Positions 1 through 11,665 are shown, numbered from the stretch's first letter. The stretch is 64,000 nucleotides of DNA from Ascaphus truei (GCA_036426205.1 CM071579.1:16536267-16600266); one strand, 5' to 3'. Numbers and translations: made by a program. The notes: generated by a model from the letters alone, not told the origin.

Positions 1-1940
1 AGTTTTATTCGGGGGGTAGGGACAGGGGTTGCGGGAGGGGGTTTTTTACCAATTTTGCATGGAGCGTGAGTTCCTCCACAAGACTCTGGACCTTGTTCCT
101 GCACCGTTTTACCTGTACCCACCCGGGTGCTGTGTTGCGGCCGCGGCCCGGCCTGGCCGCCCAGATGGGGCCCGGCGGCGGCCGCTCCAGTCCCCCTGCA
201 ATTGGGACCAACGAAGGCGGCTGGGCTCTGCGGGGACCAGCAGGTAAGCCAGACCAAGTCGCAGACTGACTCTGACTTATGTTTCCCTATGACTGTACCC
301 TGTTGTTTCACTCTAGGGGTGACTGGGGGGTGGCAGGAGATAGGGCACCAGGGAGGGGAAGGAAGGGCAGCGGTAGGGCAGTCAGGATTCCCATTACCCT
401 GGCGGGGCAGCAAGGGGACTCTCAGTTAAGAGTCCCCACTGTTGCAGCCTTGCTCTGGGCTGGAGGTATCAGGGGTTGTGGCAAAGTTAGACCACCCCCG
501 GATTACCTGCCAGCCAGGAGCTAGTGGGTGCATCTGCACCAGCAACCCCTGAGCTCATCCCCAATGGGGAGACAGTGTCAGGGAGATGGCCTCACTCAGT
601 GTCCCTAGGTGTCCAGGCTAGGATTAGCTAGGGAGAAGCGGAGTGGGGAGCTGCAGGTAGGTAGCCAAGCAGCAGATCTCAGTGAGAGGAGGGACTAGTG
701 TGCCAGGGAGGAAGACATCAGGTATTGCAGCTAGAGTTTCCCGTTGCCCTTGGCAGAGCCCCAGGTTTCTCAGATCAGCAACCCCCTTGTTGCAGCTAGC
801 TCTGGGCTGGGGGGTATCCGGGCAGTGGCAGGCTTGTGCCACCCCAGGGATACCTGCCAGCCAAGCACTAAGGCGGTTGCATCTGGAGAGATGCCCTGAG
901 CTCATCCCTGGTAGGGGGAGACAAGGTCAGGAGGTAGGTGCACTCAGGTAGTTCCAGGGGCTGGGTTAGGATTGCCCAGGAGGAGAGGAGTCAGGTGGGC
1001 TGCAGGGAGGTAAGCAGCAGGCTGAGGTGCTGGGCCTAGGGGAGGCTAGGCAGGAGGCACCGTGGAGCAGGGGGAGATAGGAGATCCAGTGGGGTGTGAG
1101 GCAGCTGGCAGAAGCTGGGATGGGCTAGTTAGGCAGAAGGTCCCTTGTTCCTGACTGGCCAGGAGTGACCTCTCTGACAGAAACCCCTGGGTTCCCAAGG
1201 AGAGGCTGTGGGTGATAGGCAGCCAGGGAGGAGAGTCATGAGTATCGCGAGCAGCTACAGGGGGCACAGAGCCAGGGCAGGTAGAGTCCCTACAGAATAG
1301 TGACATAACCCTTTCCCAGACTTGGTTGACAGGAAAGCGACGGTGTGCTGGATAGCTGGTCTCCTGCAGAGTCAGAGACATGCCAGTCTCTGGGAGTGTG
1401 CAGCCTGGACTGCACCGGGGCCCCTTCACCACGGACTTGGTTCCCAAGGCACTGGGTGGGGGCAGAGGGAGGCAAAGGAAAATGCCCGGCAGCCAAGGTG
1501 GAGCCTGCTCCCCAGATCTGGACTTTACAATCCACTGTGTACTGTCATGCTGGAGGACAATTTTGCCAGGCCAACCCTCAGACGTATTGAGTGCGTCAGA
1601 GCGCCAGTGGTATCCCAGGGCCATGGGGAGGCCGCTGGGTACCAGGGGCCCTTGAGCAGGGGAGGTGTGGCGGTAGGGAGGGGTTGGCCCGGGGTTAACG
1701 GGTTACCCCCCAAGGGCCCCCCCTAACTCGCCAGGGAGACAAGGGGTTAACTGGGCTGAGGCCCAAAATGTGATTTTACCCTTGTTATAACCTTTTTGGT
1801 GTACAATTACAGCCTGTCGCAAGCTCTCGTGACAGGCTTGCCCACCTTCCATGGGTTACAACCATCCTTATTGCACTTAACCATTTTAGGGATGCCTTGT
1901 TGAAAAGCTACAAAGTAACTGGCACTACTAAGGATCTTAA
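1..1940. repeat. GC-rich unassigned block with a diverged 350-bp duplication
   Basis: No gene was recognised. About 419-570 and 767-920 are diverged copies of one another, with offset near 348 bp: both have the GTTGCAGC..GCTCTGGGCTGG segment, ACCTGCCAGCCA, then CTGAGCTCATCCC and a GGGGGAGACA-like stretch. A hairpin AGCCTGTC/GACAGGCT is at 1811-1838. Bases 1-250 are GC-rich, and the minus strand there has a 68-codon open frame (to about base 5) that I cannot assign. The open frames at 1046-1726 overlap on both strands and show no domain. The block is probably an old LTR or other repeat within the KIF18A intron. Confidence 0.45.
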
Positions 1941-1947
1941 CTAAGGG

Positions 1948-2184
1948 AGAAGGAGTGGCTCAGTGAGTAAAGACACTGATTGACACTGAGATTGCAGGGG
2001 AGCCTGGTTCAATTCCGGGTTTCGGCTCTTTGTGACCTTGGGCAAGTCACTATCTCCCTGTGCCTCAGGCATCAAAACAGATTGTAAGCTCCACGGGGCA
2101 GGGACCTGTGCCTGCAAAATGTCTCTGTAAAGCGCTGCGTATAACTAGCAGCGCTATACAAGAACATGCTATTATTATTATTAT
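1948..2184 (+). mobile_element. tRNA-derived CORE-SINE (MIR-like)
   Basis: A complete-looking SINE. It has a tRNA-like head with a Pol III A box (TGGCTCAGTGAG, 1956-1967) and B box (GGTTCAATTCC, 2006-2016). These are followed by a core containing TGTGACCTTGGGCAAGTCAC and TGCCTCAG (about 2031-2068), almost the same as the mammalian MIR/CORE-SINE core. The 3' part (ATTGTAAGCTCC..GGGGCAGGGACC, AAAGCGCTGCGTA) resembles L2-type LINE tails, and the element ends in an ATT microsatellite (2170-2184). It is not a tRNA gene: the head does not fold as a full cloverleaf and the core follows directly. Confidence 0.85.
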
Positions 2185-2189
2185 CATTA

Positions 2190-3146
2190 ACTACAGATAC
2201 CTGCAGAATAAATGCACAAGGCAAAGACTAGCAAAAGTCCACTATTACTCTGAGAATCTTTACCAAAAAAAAAACCCATCACATTTAGCAAACTTCTGGA
2301 AGGTCATCAATATATTCCAACCTTCTAGCCATTAACCACCATCTAATATCAAAAAGGATAATATTAATCTGACAAATCCGACATGGCAAACAAAATTAAT
2401 ACTTTGTGGGGTGTGCTCCTTCCCTTTTATCAAAGCGCAACCAAAACTAAAAACATGAAGCTTCATCTGGGAGAACCCCTATAGCCCCACACTCTGCCAA
2501 CAGTGCTCACAATTTTCAATTTGCCCAAGTATCTGAAGAGATTACACAAGCAAATAAAAACTAAACCGGCAATGTGGATCTGACCTACTACAATCAAAGT
2601 TTCTACGACTGTGCCCAAGTAATTGCCATAATCATCTCTTTTTCGTCTACAGGCTATATCCCCAAGAAGCGGAAAACGTCCAGCGTTGCCCCAATCTTCA
2701 AAAGTGGGATCAAAAACAACTTGAAGATTGGGAAAACGCTGGACAATCTCTTCTCCCAATACAAAGTCAGGAAAAAGTATGTGTTCACTCCCAATAAAGC
2801 GATTACTGTAGCAAGTCAAATTTCCTTAGCCAATTCCAATCTGGCTTTTGCCCCAAAAACTCCACGGTAACTACCATCCTAAAAGTTTGCAATGAGATAC
2901 AGGGTGGAATGGAAACTTACTGGTGTAATATTCCTAGATTTTACACAGGCTTTTGATACTGTTGATTACGTTATCTTGTTAATCAAGCTTCAGTGCTCTG
3001 GAATAGGGGAAGACGCCATCAATTGGTTTCACTCGTATCAGGTAGATCCAAACATGTATCTCTCGGGCTCTAATTCCAACTCCTTGAATGTGACCTGTGA
3101 TCTGCATGCCACTTTCACATTGGCTAATGTGAGTGCTCATGAGTGG

Positions 3147-3175
<29 letters not shown>
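2190..3175 (+). mobile_element. LINE fragment (L2/CR1-like) with reverse transcriptase pieces
   Basis: Broken reading frames show the linker before RT (about 2190-2340), the RT start PKKRKTSSVAPIFKSG (about 2660-2710, from the usual IP..WK.a.V.PIfKsG) and FLDFTQAFDTVDY (about 2930-2970), the RT motif with its catalytic Asp region. Stops and frameshifts separate these pieces, so it is a dead copy. It is followed by a long A tract (about 3148-3175). Confidence 0.75.
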
Positions 3176-3177
<2 letters not shown>

Positions 3178-3900
3178 CTGAAGAAGAATGGTGTTTATGG
3201 AAGGATAGCCAGGAGGAAACCACACAGTCTCTAAAAAGAACATTGCTAACTGTCTGAATATCACCAAGTAGCACAGATGATCCACAAGACTTCTGGAACA
3301 ATGTTCGTAGGACAGACGAGTCAAAACGTTGATTTTTTTGGCCTCAATGAGAAATGTTATCTTTGGCGAAAACCAAAACACTGCGTTCGAACAGAATCAC
3401 CTCATCCCAACCGTCAAGCATGCTGGTGGTGTAGAGGAGAATGTCAGGCCATCATCCGTGAGCTGAAGCGAAAGAGATTCATGCAGCAAGAAAATGATCA
3501 TAAACATACAAGCAGATCTACAAAAGAATGGCTGCAGAAGAAATTCTGCATTTTAGAATGACCTACTCAAAATCCGGACCTAAACACCACCGAAATGTTG
3601 TGGCAGGACCTGAAGCGAGCTGTCCATGCAAGGAAGCCCTCAAATGTCCCCAAGTTGACGCCTCAAACCTAATGTGAGACTTACCAGCAGTCACAGGAAA
3701 CTGAATCTAAAGGTTCATATAGTTTTTCACACATGGATATTGAATGTTTAAAAAAAAAAAAAAATCATCTTTGTATTTGGAATTTGTTACTCCATTTTAC
3801 GCTGCTAACCTTTTGGGTTTAGACTACTACAACCAATAAAACATCTGAAGTTGTGAAACTATTTTAATAATGGTAGTGTGTGTTGAAGGATTTTTAAGAA
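3176..3900 (+). mobile_element. Tc1/mariner transposase fragment (C-terminal half)
   Basis: Directly after the A tract, decayed frames give DFWNNVR.TDES (about 3290-3320; first catalytic Asp region), ENDHKHTSRSTKEWLQKK (3490-3545; second Asp in the D.KH.S motif) and L.TTEMLWQDLKRAVHARK (3580-3640; the Glu position of the DD34E triad). Stops and frameshifts break the frame. The left half and the left terminal repeat are missing, and the right terminal repeat was not identified. Confidence 0.75.
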
Positions 3901-4008
3901 CATTAGGCTATATATAATTCTGCATTGCACTGTGTAAAGTAGTTCTTTTCTCTAATCTGTGCATCAATACTGCTGTCCATAAATGCCACTGCTCTTTGTG
4001 AATGTCCT

Positions 4009-4250
4009 CCAGATAAGGCCGTGCCTATAGTGCCGTCGAAGGCGACACAGCGGGTGACGTCACCCATCGCCACGGGGTCGCGGGATTTTGACAATTTGAT
4101 TTGTTCAAGGGCCGTCACGTGATGCGACAGCCCTTGAAAAAAATCAAATTTTGCCGGCTTCCAGTTTCCACGACGTCACTTTGTTGCCGTCGCGCGCACT
4201 ATAAGCAGACGCGGTGGCGCGTTGCCAGCACTATAAGCGCGGCCTTAGGA
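4009..4250. mobile_element. GC-rich TIR MITE
   Basis: The ends are inverted copies: TAAGGCCGTGCCTATAGTGC at the left and GCACTATAAGCGCGGCCTTA at the right, bounded by TAA/TTA. The interior has an inverted pair around 4090-4155 (CAATTTGATTTGTTCAAGGG and its partner). The TAA/TTA flank and short GC-rich ends suggest a PIF/Harbinger-type MITE. A relative is at 30363-30540. Confidence 0.6.
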
Positions 4251-4902
4251 GAAGAAAAAAAGTCCATGCTTTGAGAGGGGAATCTATTTACGTTTGCCCA
4301 TTTACTTACAACTTCCTCAAGGACCAAAACTGGTCTTCGAAAAGATCCATGATAATCCCATAGTTGACATGTTATATACTCTGATTTAGTAAGAGCAAAG
4401 TCCAAGGAACAGCAGAAGGAAACCCAAGAAAAAAAGGCATTGGAAGTGTGAGCAACAGAAGAGGATAGCTTGAGCGCAGAATACTACAATAACTCCCAGA
4501 AGGGCCACACGATTTATAAAAGAGACCATAACTGCATGGGTTCAGCTGGGTGTGGGGTAACAATACTGTAGGGCAGGAGTGCATGGCTTTTACAGAGTCC
4601 CTGAGCTTCCCTAAATGCATTTAAAATAAACGCCGGGGATCGCGCGAGGCCTCTAACTTTTTACTTAACTTGGTTCCAGCATCACATCTCCGTGGCAACC
4701 GGCGTCAAAAGACACTATGGCAATGTGACATGACCCAGAGACATGATTTGATGCCGGAGCCGTGCAGGGGAAGGGGGGATACGTTTGCGCACCTGCGCTG
4801 TAGGCAATATAGTCTCATGATTTCAATGTTAGTTTCTGTTCATTTTAATTTTAGTATGAGATCTTTTACCCCTATACAGTTTCTATGCACGGTTATTTAG
4901 CA

Positions 4903-4938
<36 letters not shown>

Positions 4939-7900
4939 TTTTTTTAAATGTCTGTGCTGTGTGTCATGATTAAGATTATTGTAAATACAGAAACTTGACA
5001 TTTTTAATCAATATAAATCTCATTACTTGTGCTTTTGTCATGCCTTGCCAAAAGAACAGTGTGTAAATAGTGTTTCTTAAAGATTAACTTTCTATTACAA
5101 CTCCAGTATACTGCATCTCTCCAATTAGAAGTGTAACACCTTTAAAGCTGCAGACCAAGCAATATCCTACATTAAAAAAAAAAACTGAATGGCATTTTTA
5201 ACGTATTAGAATGTTAAGTAATTACAATAGTTAATAGTTGTAATAGTTATAAATGTAACAAGCATTTTTTGTTTCTATAGAAATCATTTACAAAGTCACA
5301 TCCCCTTCCTCTTCTGAAACAGTCTCCGGCACACCCCTTTTTGAGCCCTGCCCTCTTTCTAGCAGTGCACCAATTGTATCAAGTGACTGGCTGGTCACAT
5401 GATCTTCCCCACAGAACTTTGCTGCACTACAGCCATTTAGTGAACCCCGAGTCGAATCTTCGCCGGTCATCACAGCAATTTAGCCAATTACTTATTGTGT
5501 GGATTGTATTGATACACAAATTAAAAAGGGGGGGGGGACACCACACAGCAGCTTGGACTGCTGCTTTAAAGCCCAATGAAAAAACATTGCTCTTTATTAA
5601 ACTGAGCAATGTATATATGCAACTGATATACAGTACCCCCCTTGCACAATAGAAAAAAACAAAAAAAACAACCATATGTTGTACTTGCCATGCCAGAAAA
5701 TATCTGGCACAACAACTGACAATCTTAAGTTATGCAAACCTAAAATGAATCTTATAAAGTCTGCCAATAAAAACATTCCCCTCACAAAAAAAGCTATAAC
5801 ACTACACCAAAAGGGGAAAAAACTGAAATGCTCATCAGATCTGTTCCCAGTCAGAAAAGTAAAGTCAACAGTAGCCCACAAAGAGGATGAGGATTTAAAG
5901 ATTTGATTGAACAATAGATTTGCATAATTTACTTCTGTATAAATAGATGTAAAAACAAACAATCGGGCCAACTGCTAAAAATAAATGTCAGCATTATTCC
6001 TTAATCTGCGTGCATGAGTCCACAAACAAACAAAAAAAAAAAAAAACTCAAAGACAAGATCCCAAGAACACCTTTTCCCTTTCAGTTACCGAGCTAGAAC
6101 ATTTAAAAAAAAAGCAGCCACGGTAATGAAGAAAAATGGCCATCGGAAAATGCTGGGCGAGAGCCTGGGGACACACACATTGCACAAGTGTAATTTCACT
6201 CCTAATAAATTATTTGAACTTTGACACAAACACTTTGCCGGAAGGGTATGAAAAAGGGTAGCAGGGAGGGCAGAGGGCGGAATGACAGGTTTGAAGGTGG
6301 TCTATAAACATACTTTTTCCAAATTAAACTGTAATTGCTTCAGAAGTGATTATGAAATCTATTTTAGTTGCAGATTTTGTAATAACTCAGGCCTGGCGCC
6401 CTTACCCAGGTAGAAACGGATTTTCCTGCACTTTAAAGGAGCTTTGTTTTGTAAAACAAACTCAGTCGATGCAGACTTTAGTGCTGCACTACGAAAGCGT
6501 GTTGCCAAGAAAATGCAACCAAGCACAAGAACAAACAAAACCGCTGCACGTTCATGCAACATGTGCTTTAGAACTTGCAGTCTAGGAATAATAAATATAT
6601 TCATTTTGATGCAGCTGAAGTTTAACGGCAAGTGTTTTGGAAAATGTACATCCATTACACAACATTCTATTGTAAGAAAGGAAGTCACCCCCACTAGTGG
6701 TACGCAGATGTGTGCATTGCAGTTTCCAAAAAACAAAAATCATACTGTGCTCATTATATTACATAAACAACTGGTGGCTATACGCACTTTTGAATATGCA
6801 TTTTAATTATGAGCTATTTGGGGACAAAAAGAGGGGGGGGGGGAAAGCACACAAGGAACATATTTTAAGTGGAAGAACCCACCCACACATCATATTGTTT
6901 AGTTTTCTAAAACAAAATCAGTGGTTGGATTAAGACGGAGTGCTAGAACAAAAAGCAGAAATAGTGCATCATTATGCCCTGCAGCCTGTCTGGGATTCCC
7001 AACAGCCTGAGAAATTCTAACAAAGTTAATTGGATCAAAGCTGAAATAAGAATAATATTGCTGCGTTTAAGTCTACTAAGGGTTCACAAATAATGTCCAG
7101 GTTCCTAGTAAAAGGATCAGTCCAACTAAACATTTGAATGAAAGAAGCACATTGCATTACTCTAAGCTGCAGGGCTGCCCCTGTTTAACATATTCCATCA
7201 TATATGATTTGCATGTAGGATATTTGTGTGCAAAAGTAACATCAAAATAACACAAAAAAAAAATACACAAACATTTTTGTAGCATTGTGGCAAACAAACA
7301 CTTTTTTTAAAAACCTAAACCGAAAGCAATTAATGTGCAGATTCAAATAGCAAAATAACATGCAAATATTAATATTGTCATGGAGTTACTTTAAGATGCG
7401 CAAGTGCTTTCGCATTGTGAATAAAGTGCACAAGGCTTTTTCACGTAAATCAACAACCCAACCAAAAAAAAACATTTTTGTTTAACCGTTACCCGATTTG
7501 AACTTCGGGCACCTCCGGGGCTGCACCGGTTTCACAGCTATGGGGACTATTTGGTTCCCGAGCTGTTAATACTTTATTTGGAAGGTTTACAGCTTTTGTC
7601 TGACGCAGCGAGGCCACTGACATCGATATTGCTCCTCATTGACATCAGGGGTCCTAGAGCTGCACATAACGAGGAAAAGCTTTCGAAGAACCCCGAGGGT
7701 CAAATATTTCCAAATAATGAACAACATAGCGGCATGGAGACAATTCAAGGTGGTAATAAATGCAGCTAATTGGTAGAAACCTTCAGTTTGGTTAAAAAAA
7801 AAAAAGGGGGGGAAAAAGGGGGGGGGGGGGCAAGTGTCTGGACTGTGGCCCTTATTCTTTACTTCAAAATGGCACTTTCCACTGCGCAGCGCAATCATAC

Positions 7901-8220
7901 TTTATATAAGAGCCCAAAACATTACACATTGAAGACGCTGTTCCAATTAAAACCAAAACGGTTGTTAAAGGGTTTCAGAAAAATCACTAAACTAAAACCC
8001 TGCAATAGTAGCATGTTTTTTAAACAGTAGTTATTAAGTTACTACCTTATAGTTATACTACTTTATATAGTTCAGGTAGCCACTCCAATTTATGTATATA
8101 TTATATGTATTTATAATATGAACCTGCCTTATATTACTCATGTATTGTGTGTCTTCCCCTGTATTGTTTTTAGCCACTAGCAAACATAGTATTCCACTCA
8201 ATTTTGGGTGTAGCTAAAAT
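4251..8220. other. Intronic stretch without recognised genes
   Basis: Read as KIF18A intron. It holds a decayed GC-rich repeat (about 4625-4830), a GT/TA microsatellite (4905-4941), a dispersed repeat (5295-5545) whose relative is at 10200-10490, and many homopolymer runs. At 7634-7490 the minus strand has a 48-codon open stretch after a stop codon, ending in a frame that reads PEVPEVQIG; I cannot assign it. Nothing else was recognised. Confidence 0.5.
5295..5545. repeat. Dispersed repeat, copy 1
   Basis: Similar to 10200-10490: both start CCTCTTCTGA, continue with GGCACACCCCTTTT, then TGCA..AATTGTATC.AGT, TGGTCACATGATC, and later CAATTTAGCCAATTA and AGATTGTATTGATRCACA-type sequence. The class is unknown. 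Confidence 0.6.
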
Positions 8221-8224
8221 CTCC

Positions 8225-8640
8225 TAATTGAATAATTGAACATTATAGACAATATAAAGGTATGAGGATAGACTCGTTCCTTAACCTCTGATGAAGTCGC
8301 CGGTACACTCGCGACGAAACGCGTAAGGGCGCTATCTACAAGCACTAGGTGTTTAGCTCATTGAGCTTTTGCTGGACTGGAAGGGAACTGTGATGCTGTG
8401 GAACAAAAGGAGCGTGAGCTTTTCTAGCCGGGGGGGCCGTTGAAGTGGACGCACATCACGACGGAGACACCCGGCAGCACAGAGAGATACACGCTACAGC
8501 CACGAGACTACTGTTCCTGACTAACAGCATGACCATTGGTGTCCTTGTTCGATGCGCATGTCCTATCTCATGGCTGTGAGTTTTTTTATTTTAACTTGTG
8601 ATTAATAAACCTGTACTATTTTACACTATGGAGCCCGCGG
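8225..8640 (+). mobile_element. Penelope-like terminal repeat with hammerhead-like motif
   Basis: The block begins near a CTGATGA..GAAACGCGT motif (8285-8328, described separately). About 280 bp later it has an AATAAA signal (8604-8609) followed by a TTTTACACTATGGAGCCCGCG-like end. The block at 22.27-22.68 kb has the same order: ribozyme-like motif, about 320 bp, AATAAA, then TTTTACGCTATGGGGC. Amphibian Penelope-like elements are known to carry hammerhead motifs in their terminal repeats, so I assign it there by inference. No ORF lies beside it. Confidence 0.55.
8285..8328 (+). ncRNA. Hammerhead-ribozyme-like motif (type I)
   Basis: Helix I strand CCT (8285-8287) pairs with AGG (8326-8328). 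The conserved core CTGATGA is at 8288-8294. Helix II GTCGC (8296-8300) pairs with GCGAC (8311-8315) around a 10-nt loop. The second core box GAAA is at 8316-8319. A very short palindromic helix III, ACGCGT (8319-8324), ends in the U of a UA cleavage dinucleotide (8324-8325). The only departure from the textbook core is one extra A at 8295. The palindromic helix III suits cleavage as a dimer. The family is known from Penelope-like retroelements; activity here is inferred, not shown. Confidence 0.6.
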
Positions 8641-9074
8641 TGTGTGTGTATATTTTTTTCCCCCAAAAAACTGTATAAAACAAAAGTCTGGACCATTTAA
8701 TGATGACAGAAATGATACAGAGTTTAATTTAGACTGAACCAGAGTTTCTGAATTTTTCGCAGAAACAGAAGCCTTTCCTTGGGGAACCTCAAAAAAATAT
8801 AATAGGATAATAAAGTGAACTCCAATGTGGTCACAATATATTGGGGGGGGGGGGGGGGAAATGGCAGATAATGCCCATCTCATTAGCCTTTTCATAATTT
8901 TTAATTGAATATTCTGATTGCAAAAAAAAAAAAAAAATCGCATGAAGGCTGTTGTGATGCATCCAGTAATGCATCTCCTAAAAACCAGCATGTGTGCGTG
9001 GTTTAAGCTGCTGGACCCATGAATTTGAACCCTGTTCAAAATAGTCATGTCATTTTCCATTGGTCACATCAACA

Positions 9075-9240
9075 GTTCCCAACATTTTTTTGGTTAAGGA
9101 ACCTCATGTGAAATTCTGAGGAACGCCAACCCTCTCTAACAGCATGTCTGACATCAAATGCATTGCAACTTCTTCCGTATTTGGTACAATTTTTAAATTA
9201 CAGGCAACCCTTGAGGGATGCCTGGGAACCCTGGGTCAGA
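9075..9240. repeat. hAT-like repeat fragment
   Basis: Contains GGTTAAGGAACCTCATGTGAAATTCTG-type sequence followed by AACCCTCTCTAACAGCATGTCTGA. The first part recurs at 35944-35985 and the second in the tandem array at 51500-51625, so the three loci share a repeat family. The ends are not clear. Confidence 0.5.
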
Positions 9241-9444
9241 TACTAAGCCCCAAAAGAAAGGACTCCAGGGATGTATCTATAGCAGCAGCAATTGCCACAG
9301 CACACAGGAAAACACTAAAACATAAATGGCAAGATACCCTTCATCTCTTTAAGCAACTCTTAAACAGACAAAACTGCATTATCAGGGTGGAAAATATTTT
9401 TTTCACATAGAATTAATGCTGACACGTGGGTCTGTGGATTAAAG

Positions 9445-9525
9445 CAGGGGGGCTTAACTCCAGTCTTCACGCCCCCCCCCCCCCCCAAAACAGGTCAAGT
9501 TTTCTGGATATCCCACAGCTTCTGC
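9445..9525. mobile_element. hAT-like foldback MITE, left half only
   Basis: Starts CAGGGGGGCTTAACTCCAGT and runs through ACAGGTCAAGTTTTCTGGAT to the 'cttctgc' segment, then stops. This is one arm of the palindromic family seen complete at 29523, 45891 and 60538. A run of C (9474-9486) sits inside it. Confidence 0.75.
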
Positions 9526-10742
9526 AAATTCACTAAACATGAGGACAATCCCGTTACCCACTGACTAGTTCAGACATCACAATGAACACAAAAAGGACAA
9601 AATAAAAAATGTCCACAAAAAAGGGAGAGGGGTGGGGTTGAGAAAATCCTGTCGACTACTATGGGTCGCCCCCTCGCCCCTTTGTCTACCCTAATCTAGG
9701 CTGGGGGGGTTGTCAAAAAAAGGCATGGTCCATGCTGAACCAGGTCTCTACCCTCGGACATTGTCCATGGGGTCCATATCTGCATGACTATCACTTTCTC
9801 TCAGAACGGCTATGTGACTCTCCATTGCAACTGTGCTCCATATCCTGACCATAACGTTATTCAAGTCTCCACAGGGCCGCCACACTATCTACCAGTAATA
9901 AGTTGGCCCTGGAGTTTATTTTCATTTCTGGGTAGGTCATCTATTGGTCTGCCCAGACGAGTAACCCATGATTTGGGTCACAGCAAGAGGCCCTGGGTGG
10001 CAAGAACTTAAGTTCATCACTGATTTGATCAAGGACCTCGGGTAGACATAAGGACTCATTCAGTCTCCACTGGCAAGTTGAATTTCTTTGTTAAAACGGT
10101 TATACCTACTTTAAAAATAAACTAAGACATTGTCAGACACTTTTACCCCTCTACGCACTGCATGCAGGTGTGTATTCACCTACACAACAACCAAAACAAT
10201 TCCTCTTCTGAGGCGCTCTGGCACACCCCTTTTGCCCTCTCTCTGACAGTGCAGCAATTGTATCTAGTCCTGTCTGGTCACATGATCTACCACACAGAAC
10301 ATTGCATCTTGGGTTCTCTTCTGCAGCCCTAACAGTGATTTAAAAAAAGAAAAACAAGCTGAATCTTCAGCGATCTATTACAGGAGAATGGATCGATGGG
10401 CAATTTAGCCAATTATTTGTCAGTGTGCAGATTGTATTGATGCACATATTGAACAGAATTTCTCTATTTTTTTTTTACGGCAGCTTTAACACTTGTTGCA
10501 AATAAGTGTAGATCTAAAAGTAAAACAAAACAATCTTTTACTCTATCTATATATAAACAAAATCTAAAACAGTTGAACACATGTTTAATAGAACCTATTT
10601 CTAAAATGTATCTTTTACCAATCAAATACACATACACATTTAGAAGTCATACTTTCATTTATGGCAATAATAAAGCAAGAACTAATGTGATTGGGATCCA
10701 AAAATATATATTTAATAAACAATCTATGCAGTCAGCACTTAC
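9526..10742. repeat. KIF18A intron sequence with dispersed repeat copy 2 (10200-10490)
   Basis: No gene seen. The 10200-10490 part is a diverged copy of the repeat at 5295-5545. The rest is unassigned AT-rich intron leading to the exon 6 donor. Confidence 0.5.
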
Positions 10743-10940
10743 CTTGGGATCTGCGAGAGCATTAATGACATTCCCCAGTGCCAGCAACGACCGGTTGATG
10801 TTTGTCCCCTCTCGCAAACGTGCTCCCTTGGCATTAGTGGCGCTGGCACGCTCAGAACCCGCCAAGTCAATGAGGCACATTTTGGCAATTCGAACATTCT
10901 GATTAATACTCGCCGTTTTGTCTTGCTGCCTTAAATAAAT
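10743..10940 (-). CDS. KIF18A: KIF18A exon 6 with switch II (residues 234-299)
   Basis: A 198-nt phase-0 exon (66 codons) reading [52 protein letters not shown] and ADPK. DLAGSE (about 258-263) is the kinesin switch II/Walker B motif, and the following stretch is the relay helix and microtubule-binding region. The acceptor is TCTATCTAG before 10940 and the donor AAG|GTAAGT after 10743, a consensus site. The next family segment (the HIPYRNSKLTRLL region) is not visible between 1 and 10742, so the gene continues beyond the left edge. Confidence 0.96.
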
Positions 10941-11334
10941 CTAGATAGACAAGCAGAAATGTTGTATATGTACAATATTCCCAAAGTGCCAACAACTGTC
11001 CCATTTATAGGCCGTAACATTAAGATATATTATGTTGTCTTGCATAGTAATCTATATTTGGTTATTGCATCTTTATTGCCTTACTCCATTTACATAATTA
11101 AAAAGGTTTAACACTTTTAGGGGCTTTGTGTGTGCGCCCTTCTATCCCCTTTGTTCTACAGTGTCCATTTGGACTACTAGAGGTTTGAAAACACCTCTAT
11201 GAAGGTGATTGCATTAACCCCTATTGTGGACCGATACTTTACTTAAGCGGCAAGCTTTTTTTTAGGATACGGCCTGTACTACTAATCAATATTTGATTGA
11301 TGTTAATGCATCTATACCTTAGAAAAATAAAGTG

Positions 11335-11665
11335 TCCCGTCTCCCCTCTCCAGGTGAGAAGCAGTGGGTCTCCGGGGCTGAACAGTGTTAATTTCAGCTC
11401 CGTTGGTCCCTTGCTCCTTGAGATCCTCACATATAAAAAGGTAATGCCAGTATTGCTCTTCTTTTTAAAAGGTCACATGAGCCAATAGGAAGCCACAAGG
11501 GCCAGTGTGACCTTTAAACTGCCAAGGGCCAGTGTGACCTTTAAACTGCCAGAGTGTGCACCCAGCCGGAGCTGCTACCGGCAGCCTCTTCCAAGGTAAC
11601 TCAGGAAGCACAGGGTCCTCGGAACAGAAATCAACAATTCTGGAGACCCCTGGTTTCAAACATAG
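11335..11665. repeat. MITE-like repeat with CCAATAGGAAGCC core
   Basis: Sits in the KIF18A intron between exons 5 and 6. Shares GGGGCTGAACAGTGTTAATTTC, CATGAGCCAATAGGAAGCCA and GGAGACCCCTGGTTTCAAA segments with repeats at 44003-44205 and 47040-47420. Within it a 28-bp unit (AAGGGCCAGTGTGACC...) occurs twice in tandem (about 11486-11549). Confidence 0.6.

Noticed and set aside
1046..1726. 192- and 134-codon open frames on opposite strands
   Set aside because: They overlap each other, lie in a GC-rich repeat-like block and show no domain or splice context.
1955..2020. Possible tRNA gene
   Set aside because: A and B boxes are present, but a MIR-like core and LINE-like tail follow at once, so it is a SINE head.
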